Origin: Bacteroidota bacterium
Lineage (GTDB): Bacteria; Bacteroidota; Bacteroidia; Palsa-948
Length of the DNA stretch: 64,000 bases
Assembly: GCA_016213405.1 (NCBI GenBank)
Contig: JACRAM010000068.1
Coordinates: 1 to 64,000, forward strand
Reading direction: 5' to 3'
The notes below the pieces were generated by a model, which had not been told where the DNA came from, did not search any database, and saw nothing but the letters and a program-made list of their open reading frames with translations. Made by a program: the position numbers and the translations under genes. Position 1 is the first letter of the stretch. Each line of letters starts with the position of its first letter. Below are positions 39,943 through 48,461 of this stretch, piece by piece.

Positions 39943-41732
39943 TTCAGTTTTGAAATAATTGTATCGATTTTTAATTTCTCCTGCTCTCCACTCGACATGT
40001 TCTTCAAAGCAAGGTCTCCCGATTCCACTTCATCGCCACCAACTACAATCACAAACGGAATTTGTTTTTTATTTGCATAATCAAACTGCTTGGCAATCTT
40101 CTTGGTGACATCAGGGTAAATCTCTGTATTGATTCCTGCAAAGCGAAGCTGTGAAGCAACGCCAATACAATATTTTCTTTCCTCTTCTCCGAAGTGGGCG
40201 AGCAAAACTTTTGTGGTGGAAGCAGTCAGACCAATGCTGTCAAACAGATTCAGTTCGTTCATTACATCAAATATTCTATCGATACCGAATGAAATTCCAA
40301 CACCTGAAACGTTGGGCAAGCCGAAAATTCCTGTAAGGTCATCGTAGCGACCGCCACCGCAGATGCTTCCTATCTGAACATCGTTTGCTTTTACTTCGAA
40401 GATAGTTCCAGTATAATAATTTAAACCACGAGCTAAAAGAAGACTATGATTGATATTATTGAGTATAGCTACATCATATCCTTGCAATGCAACAGCCATC
40501 ATCTCACTCATCTGCTTAACTTCTTCGAAACCTTTCAAGGCGGTTTCATTGCCACTAAAAAATTCTTGAAACACAACATACCTATCGCCTTTATCTTTTA
40601 ATGACGCCTGTGTAATAAAACTTTTTACCTTCTCAATTATGGCTAAACTAAATTTCTTTTCTTTTAGCTCATCATAAATTTTATCTCCTATTTTTTCGTA
40701 CTTATCAATGGCTATTATTAAATCCATGAACTTATCCTTCACAGCAAAAACTTCCGCCATACCTGTTAAGATTTTTCTATTGTTAAATTTTATTTCAAAT
40801 GGCACTTTCAATTTCAAAAAAACATCAACCATTATCTGCACTATCTCCACTTCATTCATCAAAGAATCACTTCCAATTACATCGGCATCGCACTGATAAA
40901 ATTCACGGTAGCGTCCTTTCTGAGGTTTGTCAGCACGCCAAACAGGCTGTATCTGGTAGCGTTTGAAAGGAAAAGTAATTTCATTCTGATGCTGAACAAC
41001 GTACCGAGCAAAGGGAACTGTTAAATCATAACGAAGGGCTTTTTTTGAAATTAACTGAGAAAGACTTGTTGGATTAATATTTTTACGAAGGATAGTCTCG
41101 TACCTAATTATTTCTTTAATTTTTTTACTTCCAATCGCACATACTTTAAGATCGTCCTTAATCTGATTTTCCCTGTCAATACGATTCTTTATTTGTCTAT
41201 AATACTTAATTCTTCTAATATCATGTTCTGTAGTTTCAGAGGGTCTCGTTTTAAAATAACTTGTCCTTGCAAATATATACCCAACAAAAGCATTTTTAAT
41301 ACCATACCAATAAATGGGATCCATATTCAAGTCTAAAAAGAACTTATCTATAGATAAATGAGTTAGAAGATACTCCTTAGACAGCTTTTCTTTCTGATCT
41401 AATATATTCGTAATCTGCCTCGCAACACTTTCAGATAATTTAATAATGATATTTTTCTGTTCTTCCTCAACAATTATATCTTGAAATCGTTTCCAAAGGT
41501 TTTCATTTAACTCAGAAGTGAATTCACCGGATTCAATAATCTTAAATATCAACTTATCCCCCTCGTCTCCATACTTTCCCATCAATGTCTCTGTATTCTC
41601 CATTGCAGGAGTTTCAATGGGCTGGTAGCCGTACTTCTCAAAAACTTCGCGGATGGTTTTGAAAATGAAATTGCGCTTCACCATTTCGATGGGAGAAAAA
41701 TCGCGTGTGCCTTTGGGGACGGAAACCTTCAT
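39939..41732 (-). CDS. hisS: histidyl-tRNA synthetase with an internal insertion
   Basis: Charges tRNA-His with histidine. Class II core motifs are present: GTRDFSPIEM at the start, motif 1 region ETPAMENTETLMGKYG, motif 2 region KALRYDLTVPFARYV and KRYQIQPVWRADKPQKGRYREFYQCDAD, the histidine-specific LARGLNYYTGTIFEVK, and motif 3 GGGRYDDLTGIFG with GVGISFGIDR; an anticodon-binding domain follows. At 597 residues it is much longer than the usual 450-460. The excess, residues about 72-215 (41090-41519), lies between SGEF and KALRYDL and is Lys/Ile rich. I cannot identify that segment. hutH overlaps its stop. Confidence 0.93.
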   Translation of the reverse strand: MKVSVPKGTRDFSPIEMVKRNFIFKTIREVFEKYGYQPIETPAMENTETLMGKYGDEGDKLIFKIIESGEFTSELNENLWKRFQDIIVEEEQKNIIIKLSESVARQITNILDQKEKLSKEYLLTHLSIDKFFLDLNMDPIYWYGIKNAFVGYIFARTSYFKTRPSETTEHDIRRIKYYRQIKNRIDRENQIKDDLKVCAIGSKKIKEIIRYETILRKNINPTSLSQLISKKALRYDLTVPFARYVVQHQNEITFPFKRYQIQPVWRADKPQKGRYREFYQCDADVIGSDSLMNEVEIVQIMVDVFLKLKVPFEIKFNNRKILTGMAEVFAVKDKFMDLIIAIDKYEKIGDKIYDELKEKKFSLAIIEKVKSFITQASLKDKGDRYVVFQEFFSGNETALKGFEEVKQMSEMMAVALQGYDVAILNNINHSLLLARGLNYYTGTIFEVKANDVQIGSICGGGRYDDLTGIFGLPNVSGVGISFGIDRIFDVMNELNLFDSIGLTASTTKVLLAHFGEEERKYCIGVASQLRFAGINTEIYPDVTKKIAKQFDYANKKQIPFVIVVGGDEVESGDLALKNMSSGEQEKLKIDTIISKLK

Positions 41733-41740
41733 TTTCGAAT

Positions 41741-41815
41741 ACGAATTTTTGCGAATGTACGAATCAAAATCAAATCATTTATTGTCGTTATTCGCAAATT
41801 CGTACTGATTAGCAT
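41741..41815. repeat. inverted TACGAAT-type repeats between hisS and the next gene
   Basis: The left arm carries CGAATACGAATTTTTGCGAA and the right arm TTCGCAAATTCGTAC, an imperfect inverted pair, with 7-base spacing of the CGAAT words. The promoter region of hisS is therefore mostly repeat. Confidence 0.55.
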
Positions 41816-41824
41816 TCGCTGATG

Positions 41825-42181
41825 TCACAGGTAATCCTCAAGTTTTGCAGAACGCTTTAACAATAATCTCCTCAAATAAAAAATCCCAACGCTTACAAAC
41901 CCAAGTGCAAAAGGAAATCCCGCGTAGAATTTATATTCCTCATGATAAAAAAACTCGCAACACATCCAGAAAGCATTGGCGGTAATCCAGAAACATATAG
42001 CGAGGTTAATCCAAAACGCTTCGTCTTTTTGACGCAGGTTCATTATAGCAATCGCAATGGCAACACCAAGTGTGGGAACGATCATAGTTACGCCTAGTAA
42101 TTTCCATTGAAGAAGCCAGCAAGTATCCTTCATTAACCATAGCGGGATGTGAATGTTTTCGAAGTGGCGGATTTGTTTCAT
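41825..42181 (-). CDS. small membrane protein of unknown function
   Basis: 118 residues with about four predicted membrane helices (GVTMIVPTLGVAIAIAIMNL, AFWINLAICFWITANAFWM, FYAGFPFALGFVSVGIFYL). The start MKQIRHFENIHIPLWLMKDT resembles small hypothetical membrane proteins common in Bacteroidota; I do not know their role. Starts one base from the inverted repeat at 42179, so the 18-bp arm overlaps its first codons. Confidence 0.7.
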   Translation of the reverse strand: MKQIRHFENIHIPLWLMKDTCWLLQWKLLGVTMIVPTLGVAIAIAIMNLRQKDEAFWINLAICFWITANAFWMCCEFFYHEEYKFYAGFPFALGFVSVGIFYLRRLLLKRSAKLEDYL

Positions 42182-42196
42182 CTGCGAATACGAATC
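42179..42196. repeat. left arm of 18-bp inverted repeat flanking the GxxExxY gene
   Basis: CATCTGCGAATACGAATC; its exact reverse complement is at 42625-42642. The arms bracket 464 bp containing a single gene. The CGAAT words inside follow the 7-bp rhythm seen elsewhere. Confidence 0.9.
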
Positions 42197-42214
42197 AATG
42201 CGAATCTACGAATG

Positions 42215-42607
42215 TTACTCATTTATAATTCTCTTATAAAGTACTTCAGTGCGTGTAAAGTTTATTAGGATGGCCAGTTTCAACCCGGAAACTTTCAAAT
42301 ATCCTTTTACTTGGTCAATGTGCTGTTTTGAAAAGCGATTGTCTTTTTTTAACTCTACAATTACTTTTTCATCAACTAGAAAATCAAAATAAAATTTACC
42401 GATGACTTTATCTTTAAACTTTAATGGAAAGTAAACCTGTTCGGTAAATTTCAGTTCCTTCAACTTTAACGCTTCTGCATAGGCACGCTGATAATATTTC
42501 TCATGGTGTCCAAATCCCAATTCATTATATACTTCAAAAGCGCAACCTACAATCTGATAACTCAATTCAGGAAAAAGTAAATCGGAGCGTTTTACTGTGG
42601 CTGGCAT
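42215..42607 (-). CDS. GxxExxY protein (PD-(D/E)XK nuclease-like, PDDEXK_3)
   Basis: 130 residues. The name-giving motif is visible as GHHEKYY, and the core reads SYQIVGCAFEVYNELGFG, then the catalytic-site-like DFLVDEKVIVELK (D...ExK). Members of this family are scattered singly through bacterial genomes and are grouped with PD-(D/E)XK nucleases, but no biochemical role is established to my knowledge. The gene lies alone between two perfect 18-bp inverted repeats, which suggests it may travel as a unit. Confidence 0.88.
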   Translation of the reverse strand: MPATVKRSDLLFPELSYQIVGCAFEVYNELGFGHHEKYYQRAYAEALKLKELKFTEQVYFPLKFKDKVIGKFYFDFLVDEKVIVELKKDNRFSKQHIDQVKGYLKVSGLKLAILINFTRTEVLYKRIINE

Positions 42608-42624
42608 TTGATTCGCAAATTCGG

Positions 42625-42642
42625 AAGATTCGTATTCGCAGA
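42625..42642. repeat. right arm of 18-bp inverted repeat flanking the GxxExxY gene
   Basis: GATTCGTATTCGCAGATG, the reverse complement of 42179-42196. It lies 10 bases before the ettA stop region and upstream of the GxxExxY start. Confidence 0.9.
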
Positions 42643-42651
42643 TGACGTGTT

Positions 42652-44337
42652 CTACACCACCAGTTTTTTATACCTCACCCTATGCGGTGTAACATCTCCG
42701 AGACGCATTTTTTTATTCTCTTCGTATTCAGAATAACTTCCTTCGTACCAATATACTTTTGAATCGCCTTCGAAAGAAAGTATGTGTGTGCAGACTCTGT
42801 CGAGAAACCATCTATCGTGAGAAATAATTACCGCACAGCCGGCAAAGTTTTCCAATCCTTCTTCGAGTGCGCGGAGCGTGTTCACGTCTAAATCATTTGT
42901 CGGCTCATCGAGGAGAAGAACGTTTGCTTCTGATTTCAGTGTGAGAGCAAGATGCAAACGATTGCGTTCTCCGCCCGAAAGCACTCCGCATTTTTTCCCC
43001 TGATCGGTTCCGCCAAAGTTGAAACGTGAAATATAAGCGCGCGAGTTCATCGGCTTTCCCCCAAGCAAAATATTATCAAGCCCACCGCTGATTACATCAT
43101 ACACCGTTTTCTTCGGATCAATATCGGTATGTGCCTGATCAACGTAACCGATCTTCACGGTGGGACCAATTTTAAATTGTCCTTTGTCGGCTTTCTCCTG
43201 CCCCATTATCATCCGGAAGATGGTGGTCTTTCCCGAACCGTTCGGACCAATGATGCCCACAATTCCCGCAGGAGGAAGTTTGAAATTCAAATCTTCGTAG
43301 AGTAATTTATCTCCGAATGCTTTTGAAACTTTTTTCGCTTCTATCACTTCGTTGCCGAGGCGCGGACCGTTGGGAATAAAAATTTCCAATGTGTCTTCTT
43401 TTGATTTCACATCTTCGCCCATCTTCTTTTCATAATCCTGCAAGCGGGCTTTTTGTTTTGCCTGCCTGCCCTTCGCACCTTTCTGTACCCATTCCAACTC
43501 GCGCTTCAGATATTTCTGGCGCTTGCTTTCCGTTTTTTCTTCCTGTTGCAAACGTTTTGCTTTCTGGTCGAGCCAGTTTGAATAATTTCCTTTCCACGGA
43601 ATTCCTTCTCCTCTGTCCAGTTCGAGAATCCACCCTGCCACATTGTCGAGAAAATATCTGTCGTGCGTAACTGCAATGACAGTTCCTTTATAATTTTTCA
43701 AATACAGTTCGAGCCATTCAACTGATTCGGCATCCAGATGGTTGGTGGGTTCATCGAGCAAAAGAATTTCGGGTTCCTGAATTAATAATCTGCAAAGTGC
43801 CACCCTTCTTCTTTCTCCGCCTGAAAGATTTTTCACAGGCGTATCGCTTTCCGGACATCGCAACGCATCCATAGCCTGTTCCAAACGGTTATCAAGATTC
43901 CATAAATCATGCTTATCAATCAAATCATTCAACCGCGCCTGCCTGTCAATGAGCTTTTGCATGGCTTCGGGTGCAGAATACTTAGGATCTGAAAACAGAT
44001 TGTTCACTTCTTCATATTCTTTCAGAATGGCAACATGCTCCTGCGCTCCTTCACGCACAATTTCGAGAACGGTTTTTTTGTTGTCAAGTTCGGGCTCCTG
44101 ATCGAGCATTCCTATATTATATCCCGGAGATTTATGAATCTCTCCCTGATAACTTGTTTCTTTACCGGCAATGATTTTGAGCAGCGTGGATTTACCCGAG
44201 CCGTTCAAACCCAGCACGCCAATCTTTGCCCCGTAATAAAACGAGAGATAAATATCTTTGAGTATCGCTTTTTGGTTGGTGGGAATCGTTTTGCTGACGT
44301 TCACCATCGAGAAAATGACCTGACGACCTTCTGACAT
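42652..44337 (-). CDS. ettA: energy-dependent translational throttle protein EttA (ABC-F)
   Basis: 561 residues, the length of EttA. A soluble ABC-F ATPase that binds the ribosomal E site and gates the first peptide bond in response to energy charge. Two ABC domains: GLNGSGKSTLLK with [15 protein letters not shown], and GPNGSGKTTIFR with LSGGERNRLHLALTL, joined by a charged linker (KRLQQEEKTESKRQKYLKRE). MVNVSKTIPTNQKAILKDIY at the start is EttA-like. No membrane segments. Confidence 0.94.
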   Translation of the reverse strand: MSEGRQVIFSMVNVSKTIPTNQKAILKDIYLSFYYGAKIGVLGLNGSGKSTLLKIIAGKETSYQGEIHKSPGYNIGMLDQEPELDNKKTVLEIVREGAQEHVAILKEYEEVNNLFSDPKYSAPEAMQKLIDRQARLNDLIDKHDLWNLDNRLEQAMDALRCPESDTPVKNLSGGERRRVALCRLLIQEPEILLLDEPTNHLDAESVEWLELYLKNYKGTVIAVTHDRYFLDNVAGWILELDRGEGIPWKGNYSNWLDQKAKRLQQEEKTESKRQKYLKRELEWVQKGAKGRQAKQKARLQDYEKKMGEDVKSKEDTLEIFIPNGPRLGNEVIEAKKVSKAFGDKLLYEDLNFKLPPAGIVGIIGPNGSGKTTIFRMIMGQEKADKGQFKIGPTVKIGYVDQAHTDIDPKKTVYDVISGGLDNILLGGKPMNSRAYISRFNFGGTDQGKKCGVLSGGERNRLHLALTLKSEANVLLLDEPTNDLDVNTLRALEEGLENFAGCAVIISHDRWFLDRVCTHILSFEGDSKVYWYEGSYSEYEENKKMRLGDVTPHRVRYKKLVV

Positions 44338-44345
44338 AATGAAAG

Positions 44346-44408
44346 ATTAAGGATTAAGGATTTATGATTAAGGATTTAAAATCCCAAATCCCTATTCCTT
44401 AATCCTAA
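44346..44408. repeat. inverted 7-bp repeat array between ettA and the T9SS repeat gene
   Basis: ATTAAGG ATTAAGG ATTTATG ATTAAGG ATTTAAA then ATCCCAA ATCCCTA TTCCTTA ATCCTAA: nine heptamers forming an imperfect palindrome. Same family as the array inside uvrA at 33501-33563. Confidence 0.9.
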
Positions 44409-44459
44409 ATTGATTTTAGTTTGCGAATATACAAATTGCACTTTTCTCCGCAGGGGTTT

Positions 44460-44490
44460 TTTGAGAACCGATTTATTTTCTATACATTTG
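44460..44490 (+). promoter_or_regulatory. Bacteroidota-type promoter, near-leaderless
   Basis: TTTG at 44460-44463 and TACATTTG at 44483-44490, exact matches 19 bases apart. The ATG at 44495 is 4 bases after the -7 box, so the transcript is probably leaderless or nearly so. Confidence 0.78.
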
Positions 44491-44494
44491 CTCA

Positions 44495-45700
44495 ATGAGA
44501 AAACCTTTGCCTTTTCTTTTCGTCTATTGCCTATTGCCAACTGCCTACTCTTTCTCACAGGGAACCTGGACTCAGAAGGCGGATTTTGGAGGAACAGCAA
44601 GGAAAGAAGCCGTTGGTTTTTCTATTGGCACGAAAGGATATATCGGAACAGGATCAGATGCAAGTGGCTTGATTAAAGATTTTTGGGAATGGGATCAAAT
44701 CACAAATACATGGACACAAAAAATAAGTTTTAGCGGAACACCAAGAACTGGTGCAATAGGTTTTTCCATCGGCACGAAGGGATATATCGGAACAGGCGAA
44801 GATGCGACCGGAACAACATATGTTTTGTGGGAATGGAATCAGATAACAAATATCTGGACACAGAAAACAAGTTTTGGAGGAACCGCAAGAAAATCTGCTG
44901 CTGCATTTGTTATTAACACCAAAGCATACATTGCAACAGGGAATGCAACTCTTCCATTACAGGATTTATGGGAATGGGATCAGGCAACCAATACATGGAC
45001 TCAACAACCAAGTTTAACGGGAACGGCAAGGTATGGATCAGTTGGTTTTTCAATTGGAAACAAAGGATATATAGCAGCAGGGAAAACTGATGTTTCCACT
45101 TTTAACGATTTCTGGGAATGGAATCCCTCTACGTATGTATGGACACAAAAAGCAAACTTGCCTTCCGGTAGAGGATACGCAACAGGATTTGTCATTGGTG
45201 GTAAAGGATATGTTGGCACTGGGAATAATTCATCAGGTGTTGAGCAACAAAATTTATGGGAGTGGGACCAGTTTACAAATACATGGACAGCAAAAACAAA
45301 TTTTGGAGGAACAGCAAGAAGCAGTGCCATAGGTTTTTCTATTAATAACTATGGATACATTGGCACAGGAAATGCAAGTGGGTATAAAAATGACTTCTGG
45401 GAATACGACCCGAACGGAAACGGAATAACTGAAACCGAAATAGAAAATTTAATTTCTGTTTATCCGAATCCAACGAGGGGAAAGGCAAATGTGCTGATTA
45501 GACAATTTGAAAATTTGAAAATGAAAGGCATGGAGATTTATAACACAGAAGGAGACAAAGTTTTTTCGGCTGATAATTTTCAAATTAGTAAATCTTCAAA
45601 TTCTCAAATTGATTTATCTTCTCAGCCGAGCGGAATTTATTTCATTCATCTCAACACCGGGAAAGGAAGTGTGACAAAGCGGATTATTCTATCCCATTGA
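44495..45700 (+). CDS. kelch-like repeat protein with T9SS C-terminal sorting domain
   Basis: 401 residues, paralogue of the protein at 13158. The signal peptide FLFVYCLLPTAYSFSQ is encoded partly by 7-bp repeats. Six to seven repeats carry WTQK..FGGTAR..A.GFSI, GTKGYIGTG and LWEWDQ.TN.W, suggesting a propeller. The C-terminus (LISVYPNPTRGKANVLI, GMEIYNTEGDKVF, PSGIYFIHL) is a type A T9SS signal. Cell-surface or secreted; ligand unknown. Confidence 0.88.
   Translation: MRKPLPFLFVYCLLPTAYSFSQGTWTQKADFGGTARKEAVGFSIGTKGYIGTGSDASGLIKDFWEWDQITNTWTQKISFSGTPRTGAIGFSIGTKGYIGTGEDATGTTYVLWEWNQITNIWTQKTSFGGTARKSAAAFVINTKAYIATGNATLPLQDLWEWDQATNTWTQQPSLTGTARYGSVGFSIGNKGYIAAGKTDVSTFNDFWEWNPSTYVWTQKANLPSGRGYATGFVIGGKGYVGTGNNSSGVEQQNLWEWDQFTNTWTAKTNFGGTARSSAIGFSINNYGYIGTGNASGYKNDFWEYDPNGNGITETEIENLISVYPNPTRGKANVLIRQFENLKMKGMEIYNTEGDKVFSADNFQISKSSNSQIDLSSQPSGIYFIHLNTGKGSVTKRIILSH
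44524..44551. repeat. degenerate 7-bp tandem repeat in a signal-peptide region
   Basis: CTATTGC CTATTGC CAACTGC CTACTCT, translated as VYCLLPTAY in the signal peptide of the T9SS-sorted protein. Confidence 0.75.
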
Positions 45701-45800
45701 TTTTTTATTCTGCGGCACACAAGTTCATGTTTATAACTTCCGGCTTATATACGTTTTGATTTTTCACTGAGCTTTAACTTTACGTCAAAATTTATTTTAA

Positions 45801-46679
45801 TTGAAGTTTGCTGCAATAGACATCGGCTCAAACGCATTGCGTTTACTTATCACCGAAGTGATTGAAAATGGTTCCGGGGTTAAATACAAACAGCGTGTTT
45901 TCATTCGTGTGCCTGTCCGCCTTGGAGAAGATGTTTTTCTTCAGCAAAAGATTTCAACAGAGAAAACCGAAAAACTTATCAAAGCGCTTGCTTCGTTCAA
46001 ATCCTTAATAGAACTTTTCGAAGTAAAGACATACATGGCTTGCGCTACTTCCGCTTTTAGGGAAGCAGAGAACGGAAAAAAGATTATTGATAAAATAAAA
46101 GATGAAGTAAAATTAAAAGCAGAAATAATTGACGGCAAACGTGAAGCAGAAATGATTTACTCCTGCCATGTAGCCGAAAAACTTAATCACAACAAATCTT
46201 ATTTATATGTTGATGTAGGAGGAGGCAGCACAGAACTTACCTTGTTTTCAAAAGAAAAATTAATTTTCTCAAATTCTTTTCCTGTCGGTACCGTGCGGCT
46301 GCTTTACGATAAGGTTTCGATAAACGAGTGGGAGAAGATGAAAGAAGCCGTGAAAGAAATAAGCAAAGACATTTCTCCCCTGATTGCAATCGGAACAGGA
46401 GGTAACATCAACAAACTTTACAAACTTCTGGACCCGGGGGATAAATATATAGGATATAAAAAAATGAAAGAACTTTACGAAGAGCTTTCGGATATGAGCA
46501 TTGAACAGCGCATTAAAAAATTCGGCTTTAATGAAGACCGTGCTGATGTAATTGTTCCTGCTGCTAAAATATATTTGTCAGTAATGAAATGGGCTGACAT
46601 AAATGACATTTACGTTCCGAAACTTGGATTAGCAGATGGCATTATAAATTTACTGTACGAAAAACAGCAAAGTTCGTAG
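45801..46679 (+). CDS. Ppx/GppA family phosphatase
   Basis: 292 residues, an exopolyphosphatase/guanosine pentaphosphatase-type enzyme of the actin-like ATPase fold. DIGSNALRLLITEV at the start, FREAENGKKII, VDVGGGSTELTLF and IGTGGNINKLYKL are the phosphate-binding motifs. The only start in place is a TTG at 45801. It lacks the C-terminal HD extension of E. coli Ppx, as do many short members. Confidence 0.9.
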   Translation: MKFAAIDIGSNALRLLITEVIENGSGVKYKQRVFIRVPVRLGEDVFLQQKISTEKTEKLIKALASFKSLIELFEVKTYMACATSAFREAENGKKIIDKIKDEVKLKAEIIDGKREAEMIYSCHVAEKLNHNKSYLYVDVGGGSTELTLFSKEKLIFSNSFPVGTVRLLYDKVSINEWEKMKEAVKEISKDISPLIAIGTGGNINKLYKLLDPGDKYIGYKKMKELYEELSDMSIEQRIKKFGFNEDRADVIVPAAKIYLSVMKWADINDIYVPKLGLADGIINLLYEKQQSS

Positions 46680-46691
46680 TTCGTAACTAAA

Positions 46692-46718
46692 ACACAAAAG
46701 TTCACAAAAGTTTTGTGT
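46692..46718 (+). terminator. possible terminator after the Ppx/GppA gene
   Basis: ACACAAAA (46692-46699) with TTTTGTGT (46711-46718), then GCATTTTTTAG. The stem is AT-rich, so it is only a moderate candidate. The rest of the 139-base gap to 46819 shows no gene; two GTTCGTA heptamers lie at 46672-46685. Confidence 0.4.
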
Positions 46719-46818
46719 GCATTTTTTAGTGTCTTTGTGCTTTAGTGGCATTGCTTTTTGTTTTTGCGTATGTCCTGAGTATATTAGTATTTTAATCAAT
46801 GGTATATTGGCATTATAA

Positions 46819-47493
46819 CTACTCAGGAAAATAAACCGGGTGCTTCTCGTTGAACTTGCGCAGGTAAAGAAAAATGCTGTTTCGCTTTTGTTTTTTCTTC
46901 AGCGCGCTGAATTCTTTGTAAAGCGCATCATCTTTCTGCAAAAACATTTCCATGTTATCCACATCAAACTCAAGAACTTTTCCTGAATCAAAATCAATAA
47001 CGTATTGGTTTGAAACGTATGTGAATTGCTGCGGATTATAAAAAGGGTCATTATTATAAAACGGGTCGCTCATTCCCACTCTCACCGGCACGGTGGCAAC
47101 AAAATGGCAAATGCTACCGATGATATTCACGCGGTTAAAATCGGTTCCGTGATTGATGTACACATTTCCGTTGGATGAATAACCCCAGGCGTTATCGGTT
47201 TTCACTTCCTGTTCCTTTCCAAGCGAATCAATATAGGTGAACGTGGTTTTGTCAAGCACATACTTCAGAAAATCCTTATCGTTTTTATTTGAACTGAAAA
47301 TTATTTTGGAAGAAGGAACCGGAGAGTTGTTTTTGAAATTAAAAAACGAAAGATAGATGCCCTCTTTGAAGACAAAATCCTTGTCGTATTGAACGGCTTT
47401 TTGCTGGGCGAAAAGAAGCCCATCCCCTTCCCTTCCCCAAGGGAAAGGAGAAACAAAAATGAGTAAGAGAATTATTTTTTTCAGGACATTCAT
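46819..47493 (-). CDS. exported protein of unknown function
   Basis: 224 residues with a signal peptide. The hydrophobic core LKKIILLLIFVS is followed by PFPWGREGDGLLFAQQ, which is the translation of a palindromic half-element; cleavage is likely after LLFAQ. The mature protein is beta-rich with YNNDPFYNPQQFTYVSNQYV and FDSGKVLEFDVDNMEMFLQ. No family recognised. Confidence 0.7.
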   Translation of the reverse strand: MNVLKKIILLLIFVSPFPWGREGDGLLFAQQKAVQYDKDFVFKEGIYLSFFNFKNNSPVPSSKIIFSSNKNDKDFLKYVLDKTTFTYIDSLGKEQEVKTDNAWGYSSNGNVYINHGTDFNRVNIIGSICHFVATVPVRVGMSDPFYNNDPFYNPQQFTYVSNQYVIDFDSGKVLEFDVDNMEMFLQKDDALYKEFSALKKKQKRNSIFLYLRKFNEKHPVYFPE

Positions 47494-47539
47494 TTAGTTT
47501 TAAAAGTCCTTCCTAATGGGAAGGATTTAGGATGGGCTT
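47416..47539. repeat. composite palindromic element with 10-bp inverted ends
   Basis: AAGCCCATCC (47416-47425) and GGATGGGCTT (47530-47539) are perfect inverted ends of a 124-bp unit. Inside are two hairpin halves: CTTCCCTTCCCCAAGGGAAA near 47430 and GTCCTTCC/GGGAAGGA at 47506-47525. The unit supplies the signal-peptide region of one gene and the last codons and stop of the next (47527). Confidence 0.88.
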
Positions 47540-48327
47540 TGGCTGCTACTCCTCTGCCTCACCACTTCATAAACAATCACCGCGCAACTGGCAGATACAT
47601 TCAGCGAATCTATTTTACCAAGCATCGGAATTTTAATCTGTTCAGCAAATGAAAGCCATGTTTGTGAAAGCCCAACGGCTTCGGTTCCGAAAACAATGGC
47701 GCAGGGTTTTGTGAAATCTGCTTTTGTGTAAACCTGCTTTGCCGTTAGCGCTGCTGAAAATGATTTTATCTTTTTCTCCCGCAGAAATTTTATCACTGCA
47801 TCGGAATCTGCTGCAATCACCTGCCTGGAGAAAACACAACCTATGCTGGAGCGAATTACGTTTGGATTATAAATATCTGTTTTCGCATCGCACACAATCA
47901 CCGCATCCGCATTTGCCGCATCCACCGTGCGGAGAATCGCTCCAAGGTTTCCGGGCTTCTCCACCGATTCAAGAATTACAAGGAGTGGATTTGCTGAAAG
48001 CTTTAAATCAGAAAGCCGAAGATGGTTGGGTTTGACAAGCGCAAGCAGCCCGTCTGAGTTTTCACGATACGATATTTTTTCAAAAACCTCTTTGCTTACC
48101 CACACGAGATGTGGAATGTTTGAAAGTATCTCTTTGTTTCTTTTTTGATGGATAGTGTCGCAGACAAAAAGAGTTTTTATTTCATAGCGATTTTCCTTTG
48201 CCATCTTTATTTCTCTCAGCCCTTCCACCACCATCAAATCCTGTGCTTTCCGCTCTGAAGATTTTTCTTTCAGCTTCAGAACATTTTTTATTCTCGGATT
48301 GGATGTGCTTACGATAATCTCTTCCAT
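47527..48327 (-). CDS. SpoU/TrmH-family RNA 2'-O-methyltransferase, RlmB-like
   Basis: 266 residues with an N-terminal substrate-binding domain (VSTSNPRIKNVLKLKEKSSE) and a SPOUT domain: LVILESVEKPGNLGAILRTV (motif 1), CAIVFGTEAVGLSQTW (motif 2) and IPMLGKIDSLNVSASCAVIV (motif 3). Probably methylates a ribose in 23S rRNA; the position is unknown. The final residues and stop fall in the repeat ending at 47539. Confidence 0.9.
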   Translation of the reverse strand: MEEIIVSTSNPRIKNVLKLKEKSSERKAQDLMVVEGLREIKMAKENRYEIKTLFVCDTIHQKRNKEILSNIPHLVWVSKEVFEKISYRENSDGLLALVKPNHLRLSDLKLSANPLLVILESVEKPGNLGAILRTVDAANADAVIVCDAKTDIYNPNVIRSSIGCVFSRQVIAADSDAVIKFLREKKIKSFSAALTAKQVYTKADFTKPCAIVFGTEAVGLSQTWLSFAEQIKIPMLGKIDSLNVSASCAVIVYEVVRQRSSSQSPS

Positions 48328-48332
48328 ATTCG

Positions 48333-48450
48333 ATGCTAATATACAAATTGATACTAATGAAACTAATAATACAAATCATACTAATCAGGAAATGTACATT
48401 TGTATATTCGTAAAAATTTGTATCATTCGTACGCATTAGTATATTAGCAT
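48333..48450. repeat. inverted repeat filling a divergent promoter region
   Basis: ATGCTAATATAC (48333-48344) and GTATATTAGCAT (48439-48450) are a perfect 12-bp inverted pair; between them ATACTAAT-type words recur. The element occupies nearly all the space between the methyltransferase start (48327) and ubiA-like start (48462). Confidence 0.75.
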
Positions 48451-48461
48451 TGCGCTCACAT

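Noticed and set aside
45481-45640. AAATTTGAAA-like words in the T9SS tail of the protein at 44495
   Set aside because: They suggest another inverted repeat, but the period is irregular and the T9SS tail is conserved in form, so I do not call an insertion.
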